DNA from: Streptomyces sp. NK08204
GTDB lineage: Bacteria; Actinomycetota; Actinomycetes; Streptomycetales; Streptomycetaceae
DNA: 64,000 bases
Assembly: GCF_020400585.1 (NCBI RefSeq)
Contig: NZ_JAINVF010000002.1
Coordinates: 434,001 to 498,000 of the forward strand
Reading direction: 5' to 3'
Below the pieces are notes generated by a model. That model was not told where the DNA came from. It saw only the letters and a list, made by a program, of their open reading frames with translations, and did not search any database. Positions 41,556-53,248 of the stretch are shown piece by piece. Made by a program: the position numbers and the translations under genes. How positions within the stretch are numbered: position 1 is the stretch's first letter; each line of letters begins with the position of its first letter.

Positions 41556-42209
41556 TCACTCGAAGGTCACCGGCCCGTTCGGGGTGTCCACGGTGAAGGA
41601 GAGCGCGGACGGGCCCGGTGTGAGCGGGAGGTCGGTGCCGAGGGCCGACAGCGGCCCGCGGACCTCCTCCGGATCCGGAGCCGTCGCCGTCACCTGCAGC
41701 AGCGGGGTGACGGGCAGGCCAGAGGCGGCCGGGTGCCGGGACCCGCCCCAGTCGATGAGGAAAGGGACCAGGCCGCAAGGGTGCGCGGCGCCGCTGTCGG
41801 TGAGCCGCCAGCGCAGCAGGGTGCCGTCCGGGGTACGCCGGCTCATCGCGTGCACCGGACCGGGGTCGTAGCCCCGCGCGCGGGCGGCCCGGATCGCCGC
41901 GTCCAGGTCGGGCGGGCTGATCGCCCAGGTCACCGTGCGCGGCCCGGGCAGCCGGTCGACGTCGAAGGGCCGCAGCTCCGCCGGCTCCGGCTGCTCCGGG
42001 TCCGGGCCGATGATCTCCAGGTAGCTCCGGCCGCCCAGGCCCACCAGGTGGTTCCGCGTGCCGAGCCCGACGTGCACCCCGCCGGGTGCGGGTGTCACCC
42101 CGGTACGCCGGACGAAGTCCGCCACGGTCGCGTAGAGGTCGGGCGTGGCGAGGACGAGGTGGTCCAAGAGTGCGGGAACGGCCTTCATTGCGGGGGAGGT
42201 TACGGTCAT
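41556..42209 (-). CDS. VOC family protein (glyoxalase-like, two-module)
   Basis: 217 residues of the PF13468-like glyoxalase family: LLDHLVLATPDLYATVADFV, GTRNHLVGLGGRSYLEIIGP, VTWAISPPDLDAAIRAARAR, PDGTLLRWRLTDS and LVPFLIDWGGSRHPA, a characteristic FLI.W....HP block. Function unknown. ATG 42209 is the start of choice; ATG 42188 is an alternative. Near its 3' end the sequence shows a 30-bp imperfect direct repeat (CGAAGG...CGAAGGTCACC). Divergent from the PEP mutase-family gene. Confidence 0.82.
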   Translation of the reverse strand: MTVTSPAMKAVPALLDHLVLATPDLYATVADFVRRTGVTPAPGGVHVGLGTRNHLVGLGGRSYLEIIGPDPEQPEPAELRPFDVDRLPGPRTVTWAISPPDLDAAIRAARARGYDPGPVHAMSRRTPDGTLLRWRLTDSGAAHPCGLVPFLIDWGGSRHPAASGLPVTPLLQVTATAPDPEEVRGPLSALGTDLPLTPGPSALSFTVDTPNGPVTFE

Positions 42210-42439
42210 CGGCCGCGCCCTTCAAGGGGGTCCGCAGCCCTCCGGTCTCCTTTGCGTCCAGGTGGGACGGTCCTGTGCGTGACGTTTCTGCGGTGAACCC
42301 GTTCCGCCGTCCGAGTGAGCAAAGCTGGCGTAGAGAGATGGTCATGTGCGTATCTAGAGATGCTCTTGTCTTGGCAAAGGGCGTCGAGACGTGGAGGCCT
42401 GGCCGCCCCGCGTCACCCACCCACAGGAGGAGCCGGACC

Positions 42440-43303
42440 TTGACTTACGGAAAGAAGCTGCGCGAGCAGATCGCAGGCCCCGGGACCACGCCACTGATCG
42501 GCGTGTATGACATGTACTCGGCATCGATCGCCGCCAAGCACTATGACGGCATGTTCGTCTCGGGCTTCGGCTTCGCGGCCTCGTACTACGGACTGCCGGA
42601 CATCGGTTTCATCGCCTGGCCGGACATGGTGGCCTTCGTCCAGCGGCTGCGGGGCGCGTTCCCGCACCACCACCTGCTGGTCGACATCGACGACGGGTAC
42701 GTCGACCCCGAGGTCGCCTGTCATGTCGTCGAGGGGCTCGAGCGCATCGGCGCCTCGGGGGTGATCCTGGAGGACCAGAAGCGGCCCCGCCGCTGCGGCC
42801 ACGCCGACGGCAAGCAGGTGCTGCCGCTGGAGGAGTATCTGGAGAAGCTGGAGAAGGTGCTGGCCACCCGCCAGGACCTGGTCGTCGTCGCCCGTACGGA
42901 CGCCACCGACGAGCACGACATCCTGCACCGGGCCGAGCGGCTGGCCGCGACCGATGCCGATGTGGTCCTGGTCGACGGCGTGCGCAGCGTCGAGTGGATC
43001 AAGCGGATCCGCGAGGTCGTCGGGGACAAGCCGCTGCTGTTCAACCAGATCGCCGGCGGCAAGTCGCCCCGGCTGTCCCTCGGTGAACTGTCCGAACTCG
43101 GCGTCGACGTCGCGATCTACAGCACTCCGTGCCTGTTCGCCGCCCACGAGGCGATGGACTCCGCGCTCGCCGGACTGAAGGCCGCGGACGGCCGCCTGCC
43201 CCAGGTGGACGCCACGACGGGGGTCGGCGTGAAGGCGTCCACCACTCTGCTGGAACGCAACATCGATCCCGAGCGGCGCGTCCCCGAGGGCGTGGGCGTA
43301 TGA
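42440..43303 (+). CDS. Isocitrate lyase / PEP mutase superfamily protein
   Basis: 287 residues forming the PEPM/ICL barrel: TPLIGVYDMYSASIAAKHYD, VSGFGFAASYYGLPDIGF, VDIDDGYVDPEVACHVVEGL (metal Asp), VILEDQKRPRRCGHADGKQV and VVVARTDA. The RCGH motif with its Cys is a mark of C-C lyases (isocitrate, methylisocitrate, dimethylmalate lyases) rather than phosphonate mutases. Substrate unknown. The start is TTG 42440, supported by AGGAGG 9 nt upstream. The stop overlaps the next ATG (ATGA), so a small secreted peptide is co-translated. Confidence 0.88.
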   Translation: MTYGKKLREQIAGPGTTPLIGVYDMYSASIAAKHYDGMFVSGFGFAASYYGLPDIGFIAWPDMVAFVQRLRGAFPHHHLLVDIDDGYVDPEVACHVVEGLERIGASGVILEDQKRPRRCGHADGKQVLPLEEYLEKLEKVLATRQDLVVVARTDATDEHDILHRAERLAATDADVVLVDGVRSVEWIKRIREVVGDKPLLFNQIAGGKSPRLSLGELSELGVDVAIYSTPCLFAAHEAMDSALAGLKAADGRLPQVDATTGVGVKASTTLLERNIDPERRVPEGVGV

Positions 43304-43569
43304 CGGGTGCCGTGCCCCGGCTCGGGGCTGCCGCCGCGCTGGTGGCGGCGCTCCTCGGCGCTGGTGCAGGTGCTGGTGCCGCATCCGCGGTCGCGCACGA
43401 CAGCCTCATCACCGTCATCGACAACTCGCAGGCCGACTCGATCCTGGAGGTCGACCGAACCGCAAACCTCCAGACCGGCCGCGGCACGGCCGGAAGCGAC
43501 CACGACGGCAGCGCCGTGGAAGTGGTGAAGGCCCTGGCGGGCGCCGCCGACGGAGACGAGGAGGAATGA
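43300..43569 (+). CDS. Small secreted protein coupled to the PEP mutase-family gene
   Basis: 89 residues whose ATG overlaps the previous stop (ATGA at 43300-43303). A clear signal peptide (MTGAVPRLGAAAALVAALLG, then AGAGAGAASAVA) is followed by about 60 residues that are acidic and polar (HDSLITVIDNSQADSILEVD, RTANLQTGRGTAGSDHDGS) ending in DEEE. No Cys, so no disulfides. I do not recognise a family. It shares an operon with a cytosolic lyase and is closed by a terminator at 43651. Confidence 0.7.
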   Translation: MTGAVPRLGAAAALVAALLGAGAGAGAASAVAHDSLITVIDNSQADSILEVDRTANLQTGRGTAGSDHDGSAVEVVKALAGAADGDEEE

Positions 43570-43650
43570 CGACGGCCAAGGTCTGACGGCCGACACCTGG
43601 AACAGCCAAGGACCCGGGACGGCCGAGGAACGAGAACGGCAGGACGGCAT

Positions 43651-43688
43651 GCGGCCGGGCACCCCCGTGCGGGGGGATGCCCGGCCGC
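43651..43688 (+). terminator. Intrinsic terminator
   Basis: GCGGCCGGGCA (43651-43661) and TGCCCGGCCGC (43678-43688) give a perfect 11-bp stem, with a further CCCCCG/CGGGGG pairing possible inside the loop. It ends the lyase/peptide operon 82 bp after the stop. Confidence 0.85.
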
Positions 43689-43970
43689 TGCTCGTTCCGG
43701 TGCGCGCGGAGGGGCCGGACAGCCGTGCCGAGCGCGCTGACCAGGGCGACCGCAGCCACGCCAAGCGTCGCAGCGGTGCGTGCGGCGACGTTCAGGCCGG
43801 GACGCATCCCCGGCAAACGATCTCGAGCGGCCGACGGCCGTCCGTCCGAAGCACGGACACCGTCACGCCCCGGGCTGCGGCAGTCGGACACCTCACCTGC
43901 CCGGGCGAGTACGGCGGCCGGCGCCGCCGTGCGCCGTCCTGGGACGCGACCGCGGGCGGCACCGGCACCC

Positions 43971-44144
43971 GTGCCTCACATCGTGTACGCGGCGCCGGCC
44001 GAGCGGGGCCTTCGGGTGCTGGACGGCATCAGCGTGGTCCGCTTCGACGACCCGCCGCAGGATACGGCGGCCATGTCCCCCGAACGGCTCAGTGAGGGTT
44101 CCGTGCACCGGAATACATCCGCGCGCTGTGATGCTCTGGAGTGA
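43971..44144 (+). CDS. Possible 57-residue ORF, weakly supported
   Basis: From GTG 43971 the frame reads [40 protein letters not shown] and onward to a stop at 44142-44144. Codon third positions are mostly G/C and the composition is protein-like, but there is no clear ribosome site and no family. The 631-bp spacer (43570-44200) otherwise contains only the terminator. It may be a remnant. Confidence 0.25.
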   Translation: MPHIVYAAPAERGLRVLDGISVVRFDDPPQDTAAMSPERLSEGSVHRNTSARCDALE

Positions 44145-44200
44145 ACGGTGCACGAGCACGGCAGCGAACCGTGCGGGGCACGGCGAAGGGCTGGTGGGCG

Positions 44201-45778
44201 ATGACGGCAGACCGGACGGGCCCCGTGGTCACAACGCCCCACGGGGCCGTACGCGGCAGGTACGAGCAGGGCATCGCGGTGTTCCGGGGCATCCCGTACG
44301 CCGCCCCGCCCTTCGGTCCCCGGCGGTTCCGGCCGCCCGAGCCCCCCGAACCCTGGGACGGAGTGCGCGACGCCGTCGCCTTCGGGCCGACCGCGCCGAA
44401 GCCGCCGTACTCCGAGGCGTTCGCCCAGTACCTCTCCGACCCGGTCATCCCCGGCGACGACTGCCTCAACCTGAACGTCTGGACCCCCGAACCGGGCCCC
44501 GCCGCCCGGCTCCCCGTCCTGGTCTGGCTGCACGGCGGCGCCCTGACCAGAGGCTCCTCCGCCGTGCCCGTCTACGAGGGCAGGACCTTCGCCCGCGACG
44601 GCGTCGTCTTCGTCTCGGTCAACTACCGCCTCGGAATCGAAGGCTACGGCCTGTTCCCGGACGCACCCCCGAACCCTGGCCTCCGCGACCAGCTCGCCGC
44701 CCTGCGCTGGGTGCACGAGAGCATCAGTGCCTTCGGCGGCGACCCGGACCGGATCACCCTGGCCGGACAGTCGGCCGGCGCCATCAGCACCGGCGCCCTG
44801 CTCGCCGCACCCCAGACCCAGGGCCTGATCCGCCGCGCGGTGCTGCAGAGCGGCTCACCGGACGCATCCGAACGCGACAGGGTACGGCGCATGGTGCGCC
44901 GCATGGCGACCCGGCTCAAGATCCCCGCCACCGCCGCGGCCTTCGCGGACGTCACCCCCGACCTGCTGCTGCGCGCCCAGGCCGAGGCCGGCCGGCTCAG
45001 CAGCCCGGTGCTCGGCGGCCCCGCCTTCGGCATCGTCGTGGACGGCGACGTCGTACCCCGCAACCCGCTCGACGCCCTCCTCGAGGGCGAGGCCGCCCGG
45101 GGCGTCGACCTGCTCATGGGCTGGACCCGGGACGAGTACCGGCTGTGGCTGGTCCCCGGCGGGCTGCTGGAGCACGTCGACCGGCTCGGCCCCGTGGCCG
45201 TCGCCGGTGCCATGGCCCGCTGCCACGTCGGCCACGAGGTACCACGCGGCTACCGCGCCCTGCACCCCGACGCGGGCGCCGCCGAGGTCGTCGGCCAGAT
45301 GGTCACCGACCACCTGCTGCGGGTCCCCCTCCACCGCCTCGCCGACGCCCGCCCCGGCACCTCGTACCTCTACGAGTTCGCCTGGCCGTCCGGCCTGCCC
45401 GGCCTCGGTGCCTGCCACGCCCTGGAGCTGGGCTTCGTCTTCGACACCCGCGGGGTTCCGGAATCGGTGAAACTCGCCGGTGAGGGTGCCCCGCTGGAGC
45501 TGTGCGACGCGATGCACCAGGCCTGGGTGCGGTTCGTCTCGACCGGTGACCCCGGCTGGCCGGCCTGGGATCCCTCCCATCCGGTGCGGGTGTTCGGCGA
45601 CGGTGCGGCGCCTGTCGCCCACGGTCCGAGGGACCGGGAAGTCGCCCTGTGGTCGACCGCAGCCACCGTCCCCGTTCAGGCGTCACCGGCCTCCGAGCCG
45701 CGCGCCCCCGGCGCGGAAATCGCCGCAGCGATGCGCCGGCTGCGGCGCTCGGTGGAAACCCGGGCCCTGCGGCGCTGA
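44201..45778 (+). CDS. Type B carboxylesterase
   Basis: 525-residue alpha/beta hydrolase: [20 protein letters not shown] (family signature), EDCLNLNV-like [24 protein letters not shown] (oxyanion hole), [18 protein letters not shown] (nucleophile Ser) and the late [12 protein letters not shown] region (catalytic His). Hydrolyses carboxylic esters; no signal peptide, so probably cytoplasmic. ATG 44201 begins [19 protein letters not shown]. The 3' end lies 19 bp from the convergent mmuM end. Confidence 0.92.
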   Translation: MTADRTGPVVTTPHGAVRGRYEQGIAVFRGIPYAAPPFGPRRFRPPEPPEPWDGVRDAVAFGPTAPKPPYSEAFAQYLSDPVIPGDDCLNLNVWTPEPGPAARLPVLVWLHGGALTRGSSAVPVYEGRTFARDGVVFVSVNYRLGIEGYGLFPDAPPNPGLRDQLAALRWVHESISAFGGDPDRITLAGQSAGAISTGALLAAPQTQGLIRRAVLQSGSPDASERDRVRRMVRRMATRLKIPATAAAFADVTPDLLLRAQAEAGRLSSPVLGGPAFGIVVDGDVVPRNPLDALLEGEAARGVDLLMGWTRDEYRLWLVPGGLLEHVDRLGPVAVAGAMARCHVGHEVPRGYRALHPDAGAAEVVGQMVTDHLLRVPLHRLADARPGTSYLYEFAWPSGLPGLGACHALELGFVFDTRGVPESVKLAGEGAPLELCDAMHQAWVRFVSTGDPGWPAWDPSHPVRVFGDGAAPVAHGPRDREVALWSTAATVPVQASPASEPRAPGAEIAAAMRRLRRSVETRALRR

Positions 45779-45797
45779 GCCGCCTCGCGGCCGGCGC

Positions 45798-46724
45798 TCA
45801 GCGCGCCGTCAGCGTCTGCGCGAGAGCGCTGATCGCCTCCGGCCCGACCCGGCAGCAACCGCCGATCAGCCGCCCGCCGGCGTCCCGCCACGCCTTGACC
45901 TGCTCGGCGCCGAACGAGGTGCGCCCGGTCCAGGTGCGCGCCCGCGCGTCCCAGGACTCGCCGCTGTTGGGGTAGACGACGACCGGCTTGCCCGTCACCC
46001 GTGCCGCCGTCTCGACCGCGTACTCCGCATCGCGCGGGGCGCAGCAGTTCACGCCGACCGCGATCACCTCGTCCACGCCGGCGGCGAGTGCGAAGGCCTC
46101 CTCCAGGGGCTGTCCCGCGCGGGTGTTCCGACCGTCGACGGTGTACGAAAGCCAGGCGGGCACCCCCAGCCCGGACACCGCACGCAGCAGCGCGACGGCC
46201 TCGTCCGCGTCCGGGACCGTCTCCAGGGCCAGGGCGTCCGGCGCGGCGGCGGCCAGCAGCTCGATCCGCGGCCGGTGGAACCGCTCCAGCTCGGCCACGC
46301 TCAGCCCGTAGCGCCCCCGGTACTCCGAGCCGTCGGCGAGCATCGCTCCGTACGGACCGACCGACGCCGCCACCCACAGTGGCCGTTCGACACCCGCGGC
46401 GTGGGCCCGCCGGCCCGCCTCACGGGCGAGTTCCACACTCAGCGCCATCAGCCGCGCCGCCTCCGCGTGACCGGTGCCGCGCCGGGCGAAGCCCTCGAAG
46501 GTGGCCTGGTAGCTGGCGGTGATCGCCACGTCCGCACCCGCCACGAAATAGGCGAGGTGCGCCTCGGTGACCGCCTCGGGCTGCTCGGCGAGCAGCCGCG
46601 CCGACCACAGCGCGTCGCTCAGATCGTGCCCGGCCGACTCCAGCTGGTTGGACATGCCGCCGTCGAGCACGACCGTCCCGTTGGCGAGGGCCTCGGCGAG
46701 GCCGGGGAAGGGATTGCTGGTCAT
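45798..46724 (-). CDS. mmuM: Homocysteine S-methyltransferase
   Basis: 308 residues of the MmuM/BHMT barrel: GTVVLDGGMSNQLESAGHDL, ADVAITASYQATFEGFARRG, the zinc Cys in VGVNCCAPRD and the terminal zinc pair GRLIGGCCRVGP. It transfers the methyl group of S-methylmethionine (or SAM) to homocysteine, giving methionine. The SYQA stretch matches MmuM rather than MetH. Alone on its strand; the neighbouring TetR gene reads the same way from 200 bp upstream. Confidence 0.93.
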   Translation of the reverse strand: MTSNPFPGLAEALANGTVVLDGGMSNQLESAGHDLSDALWSARLLAEQPEAVTEAHLAYFVAGADVAITASYQATFEGFARRGTGHAEAARLMALSVELAREAGRRAHAAGVERPLWVAASVGPYGAMLADGSEYRGRYGLSVAELERFHRPRIELLAAAAPDALALETVPDADEAVALLRAVSGLGVPAWLSYTVDGRNTRAGQPLEEAFALAAGVDEVIAVGVNCCAPRDAEYAVETAARVTGKPVVVYPNSGESWDARARTWTGRTSFGAEQVKAWRDAGGRLIGGCCRVGPEAISALAQTLTAR

Positions 46725-46876
46725 GCCACGACGCTAGTCGAAGCGGGAGGCGAACGGGCCCGTGCCCGCCCGCCCGTTCCTGAGCGCCCGCCGTTCCTCG
46801 TCAGGCGAGCGGGTGGATCGAGTCGATCGCGGTGCCCGCGGCGGGATCACCGGTCGTCCCCGAACCGCTCACCACC

Positions 46877-46909
46877 TCCATCTTCAGTCCATCTTCAGTC
46901 CATCTTCAG
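46877..46909. repeat. Three tandem copies of an 11-bp repeat
   Basis: TCCATCTTCAG occurs three times in perfect tandem just beyond the TetR gene's stop, in an otherwise gene-free 207-bp gap. Being perfect, it is probably recent. Confidence 0.9.
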
Positions 46910-46931
46910 CGGTCGCCCCGCACGCGGTCGG

Positions 46932-47528
46932 TCATGATTCTTCCCCGCCCCGGTTCCGCCGCTCCGTGGGCCAGTGTTCGAGGGCGAGGTGGAGTGCCTC
47001 GACGGCCTTGTCCCAGGAGGCCTGGACGTCCCGGGCCGCGCCGAAGCCGCCCGCGGACTCCAGGGCGCAGTAGCCGTGGAAGGTGCTGCGCAACAGCCGT
47101 ACGGCGTCCGTCAGGTCGGGCTCGGCCAGGCCGTAGGCACGCAGCATGCCGTACGTGATCTCGGCGGTGCGGTGCAGCGCGGGGGCCCTGGCCACCACGT
47201 CCTGGTCGATGCGGATCTGGGTGGCCGCGTACCGGCCCGGGTGCTCCAGGGCGTAGGCCCGGTAGGCGCCGGCGTACGCGGCCAGCGCGTCCTTGCCGGC
47301 GCGGCCGGCCACGGCCGCCGCGATGCGCTCGATCAGCTCCGCGCCCGCGTACAACGCGAGCCGGGTGCGCAGGTCCTGGAGGCCGCGCACGTGCGAGTAC
47401 AGGCTCGCGTCCTTCACGCCGAAGTGGCGGGCCAGCGCGGACAGGGTGACGTTCTCGAAGCCCGCCTCGTCCGCGAGTTCTGCGGCGGCTGCGACGACGC
47501 GGTCGGCGGTCAGACCGGCTCGGGCCAT
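46932..47528 (-). CDS. TetR-family regulator with WHG-type C-terminal domain
   Basis: 198 residues. The HTH is LTADRVVAAAAELADEAGFE, NVTLSALARHFGVKDASLYS, HVRGLQDL; the C-terminal domain carries AYAGAYRAYALEHPGRYAAT, the WHG-type hallmark. Ligand unknown. ATG 47528 follows AGGAAG. A CCTAG-N8-CTAGG inverted repeat lies 19-36 bp upstream of the start, so autoregulation is likely. The 3'-adjacent mmuM is on the same strand and could be a target. Confidence 0.9.
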   Translation of the reverse strand: MARAGLTADRVVAAAAELADEAGFENVTLSALARHFGVKDASLYSHVRGLQDLRTRLALYAGAELIERIAAAVAGRAGKDALAAYAGAYRAYALEHPGRYAATQIRIDQDVVARAPALHRTAEITYGMLRAYGLAEPDLTDAVRLLRSTFHGYCALESAGGFGAARDVQASWDKAVEALHLALEHWPTERRNRGGEES

Positions 47529-47546
47529 GAGTCACTTCCTTGGATG

Positions 47547-47564
47547 CCTAGCAAGAGACCTAGG
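47547..47564 (-). promoter_or_regulatory. Putative TetR autoregulatory operator
   Basis: CCTAG (47547-47551) and CTAGG (47560-47564) form an inverted repeat with an 8-bp centre just upstream of the TetR start; a -10-like TACCCT overlaps its far edge. Spacing and size suit a TetR dimer. Confidence 0.6.
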
Positions 47565-47735
47565 GTATCCAGGACCCCAAAGCGAGGCAGGCGCCAGGGA
47601 CCGGTGCGACTGGCGGGTGGACGGAGGAGAGCCCGGGAGCAGAGTTTTGCATACCGCGGGTGAGGCGCGGGTCCGGAAACCGGGGGATGCGACGCCGAGG
47701 CCGCCGTAAGGTGGCGTCACAGGGGAGGGGGACAC

Positions 47736-49070
47736 GTGAGCAAGGGGACGGGCAGGACGGACGGGGCGGGGGACGGGACAGGGCCCGGTGACGAGGCACG
47801 GCTCGCCGACGGGGCCTGCGGGGGCTCCGGGGCCTCCGGCTCTTCCGGGCCCTCGGATTCCTTACGACCCCTTTGGCGGCAGCGGGACTTCGGCGTCTTC
47901 TGGGCCGCGCAGACCCTCTCCGTCCTCGGTGACTCCTTCTCCCTGATCGCCCTGCCCCTGCTCGTCCTCGACGTCACCGGGTCCGTGGCCAGCATGGGCC
48001 GGCTCACCGCCGCCGGCGCGGCCGCATCCGTCCTCGCCGCCGTCTTCGCCGGAGCCGTCGTCGACCGCGTGGACCGGCGCCGGCTCCTCATCACCTGCGA
48101 CCTGGTCCGCATGGCCCTGTACGGTCTGGTCCCGCTCGTGTGGGTTTTCGGCCCGCGCGTGTGGCTGCTGTACACGGTCCTGCCCGTGTGCGAGGCCGTC
48201 GGCATGTTCTTCGCCGTCGGCTATGTCACCGTCGTCCGGGGCCTGGTCGACACCGGCCGGCTCACCGAGGCCAACGGCCGGCTGAACGCCACCGCCGCCG
48301 CGGCCGGCGTCCTCGGTCCGCTGTGCGCGGGCCTGGTCGCCGCCTGGACCGGGCCGGTCACCGCCGTCGCCGTCGACGCCGCGAGCTTCGCCGTCTCGGC
48401 CGCCTGCCTCACCTTCGTACGACTGCGCCCCCGCGCCGCCGACGACGGGCAGCCGCCCAAGGACACCACCCTGTGGCAGGACCTGCGCACCGGCGTGGCC
48501 TTCCTCTACAGGCACCCGGTCCTGCGCTCCCTCAACCTGCTCCTCTTCCTCTTCAGCTTCCTCACCCTGGGCCTGAACGACCTCGTCATTTACCACCTCA
48601 AGCACGACCTGGGCCATGACGACGGCACCGTCGGCACCGTCCTGGCCGTCGGCGCCGTCGGCACCATCGCCGGGTCGCTGCTCGTCGCCCGCGTCCGACG
48701 CCGGCTCGGCTTCGGCCCCACATGGATCGGCGCGACGGCGGTCTGCGGCCTGGCCTTCGCCGGCCTCGGCCGGGTACGCGAACTGCCCGCGCTCGGTTTG
48801 CTCAGCGCCGCCTTTCTGGGATGCGTCGCCATCGCGGGCACCTGCTCCATGTCACTGCGCCAGGAGATCACCCCCGAGCCCCTCCTCGGTCGGGTGACCT
48901 CTGCCTACTGGACCATCCAGTACTCCGCCGCCCCCGCCGGTGCCGCCCTCCTCACCTGGGCCGCCGAAGCCCACGGCACCACACCGGCGGCCCTGGCCGC
49001 GGGCACCGGCTGTGTCCTCGTCGCGGCGGTCGCCCTCCTCACCCCGGTCCGCGCCGCGGGCCGCTCCTGA
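47736..49070 (+). CDS. MFS transporter
   Basis: 444 residues, major facilitator superfamily, the 12-helix MFS_3-like exporter branch: RDFGVFWAAQTLSVLGDSFS, LIALPLLVLDVTGSVASMG, AVVDRVDRRRLLITCDLVR (motif A region), GVLGPLCAGLVAAWTGP, LNLLLFLFSFLTLGLNDLV and LLGRVTSAYWTIQYSAAP. A 45-residue Gly/Ser/Asp-rich head precedes the first helix. GTG 47736 has AGGGGAGGGGG upstream. Substrate unknown. A 14-bp hairpin separates it from the beta-galactosidase gene. Confidence 0.9.
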   Translation: MSKGTGRTDGAGDGTGPGDEARLADGACGGSGASGSSGPSDSLRPLWRQRDFGVFWAAQTLSVLGDSFSLIALPLLVLDVTGSVASMGRLTAAGAAASVLAAVFAGAVVDRVDRRRLLITCDLVRMALYGLVPLVWVFGPRVWLLYTVLPVCEAVGMFFAVGYVTVVRGLVDTGRLTEANGRLNATAAAAGVLGPLCAGLVAAWTGPVTAVAVDAASFAVSAACLTFVRLRPRAADDGQPPKDTTLWQDLRTGVAFLYRHPVLRSLNLLLFLFSFLTLGLNDLVIYHLKHDLGHDDGTVGTVLAVGAVGTIAGSLLVARVRRRLGFGPTWIGATAVCGLAFAGLGRVRELPALGLLSAAFLGCVAIAGTCSMSLRQEITPEPLLGRVTSAYWTIQYSAAPAGAALLTWAAEAHGTTPAALAAGTGCVLVAAVALLTPVRAAGRS

Positions 49071-49123
49071 CCTCGACTCACGCCCGGTACGCCGCTGTCC
49101 GCCGTGTCCACCGCAGGACGCGA

Positions 49124-49157
49124 CCGCGGCCGGCCGGTTGAACCCGGCCGGCCGCGG
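49124..49157. terminator. Bidirectional terminator
   Basis: CCGCGGCCGGCCGG (49124-49137), loop TTGAAC, CCGGCCGGCCGCGG (49144-49157): a perfect 14-bp stem between the convergent MFS and beta-galactosidase genes. Confidence 0.88.
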
Positions 49158-49187
49158 GGGCCGTCAGGACCGTGTCGGCCGACGGAT

Positions 49188-52115
<2,928 letters not shown>

Positions 52116-52312
52116 TCAGCCCTTTTTCCAGCCGTTGATGAGCGCGATCGTGGCGATCGCCGTGCGGAAGTTCCGCGAGTCGGGCAGACGACACGTCAGT
52201 ACGCGCCCCGGTATCCGAGCCCGTCCCCACGTGCGGCCTCCTCCAGTTCCTTCGGGAACCCGAGGAAGTACTGCCGGAACAGCAAGCCGGTGAAACCGCC
52301 GAAGAGCTTCGG
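52116..52312 (-). pseudogene. Remnant of a carbohydrate ABC transporter permease
   Basis: Reading the minus strand from about 52312, KLFGGFTGLLFRQYFLGFPK then ELEEAARGDGLGYRGAY ends at TGA 52198-52196. After a 1-nt frame change it continues CRLPDSRNFRTAIATIALIN, GWKKG, stop at 52116. This is the EAA-loop region of MalG/LacG-type permeases (FLGFPKELEEAA.IDG, LP.SR....A..T). A stop, a frameshift and both truncations show it is dead. It ends 12 bp before lacZ, where a living operon would place the permease. Confidence 0.82.
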
Positions 52313-52470
52313 ACGATGAGGCTCCCGCCGTGCCGCCGACGGTGAGGGGACGATGTCTGCGGGAAGGACATGGGGTGAGGCGGGGCGAGGGCCGCCGGGG
52401 CAGGGTGAGGGCGAGGACCCGACGCTTCTTCGGATTTCGTTGCAATGAGCTACTGAAACACCTGGTTCGG

Positions 52471-52487
52471 TAAATACATGGCCATGC
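52471..52487 (+). promoter_or_regulatory. Possible promoter and palindrome before the NimA-like gene
   Basis: TAAATA (52471-52476) is the most AT-rich hexamer in the region and a possible -10 box; CATGGCCATG (52478-52487) is a perfect 10-bp palindrome at the expected start point. The rest of 52313-52514 shows no gene. Confidence 0.35.
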
Positions 52488-52514
52488 TTGTGCGCTTTCA
52501 GTACCTTTCCGTGC

Positions 52515-53189
52515 ATGACCTCAGATGCCCTCGCCACCCGGCTTCCCGAGACCGACCGCACCCGCCACCGCCGCCTTCGCGAGCAGGGCAGCCTCGAGCG
52601 GGCTGATCTGGAGGCGGTTCTCGACGCCGGGTTCGTCTGTCACCTGGGCGTGGTGATCGACGGGCGGCCGGTGGTCGTGCCCACCGTGTACGGGCGGGAC
52701 GAGCGGTGGCTCTATGTGCACGGGTCCGTGGCCAGCCGCAGTCTCGCCGGTGACGTGCCGGTCTGTGTGACCGTCACGCACGTCGACGGACTCGTGCTCG
52801 CCCGGTCCGTTTTCGAGCACGGGGTGAACTACCGCAGCGCCATGATCCACGGTGACGCCCGCAAGGTCACCGACCCCGAGGAGAAGCTGGAGGGGCTGCG
52901 CCGGCTCACCGAGCACTCGGCGCCGGGGCAGTGGTCGTACGTCCGCCGGCCGAACCGCAAGGAACTCGCCGCCACCACCCTCCTCGCCCTCTCCCTGGAG
53001 GAGGCCTCCGTCAAGATCCGCACCGGCGCCCCCGACGACGGCGACGGACCCGACGCGGCCCTCGGCCTGTGGGCCGGAGTGCTGCCCCTCACCACCGCCT
53101 GGGGGACACCCGTGCCCGACCCGGCACTGCCGCCGGAGACGGCCGTGCCGGCACACATCGCGCGCCGTGCGGGGACCCGGCACGGCTGA
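52515..53189 (+). CDS. NimA-like pyridoxamine 5'-phosphate oxidase family flavoprotein
   Basis: 224 residues of the split-barrel flavin-binding family: GSLERADLEAVLDAGFVCHL, GVVIDGRPVVVPTVYGRDER, WLYVHGSVASRSL, VCVTVTHVDGLVLARS (NimA-type core) and HSAPGQWSYVRRPNRKEL. Such proteins bind FMN or F420 and reduce small molecules; some protect against nitroimidazoles. ATG 52515 lacks a ribosome site. The radical SAM gene follows after 59 bp on the same strand and may be co-transcribed. Confidence 0.85.
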   Translation: MTSDALATRLPETDRTRHRRLREQGSLERADLEAVLDAGFVCHLGVVIDGRPVVVPTVYGRDERWLYVHGSVASRSLAGDVPVCVTVTHVDGLVLARSVFEHGVNYRSAMIHGDARKVTDPEEKLEGLRRLTEHSAPGQWSYVRRPNRKELAATTLLALSLEEASVKIRTGAPDDGDGPDAALGLWAGVLPLTTAWGTPVPDPALPPETAVPAHIARRAGTRHG

Positions 53190-53248
53190 CCGGGAGGCGG
53201 GGGCATACGGTGAGAGCCGTACGCCTGAGCCGGGAGGAGATTTTACGG

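Noticed and set aside
43415..43891. Minus-strand ORF with a hydrophobic stretch (VAAVALVSALG) opposite the small secreted peptide
   Set aside because: Poor ribosome site, crosses the terminator and the coding strand of the better-supported peptide; tail is Arg/Pro-rich noise.
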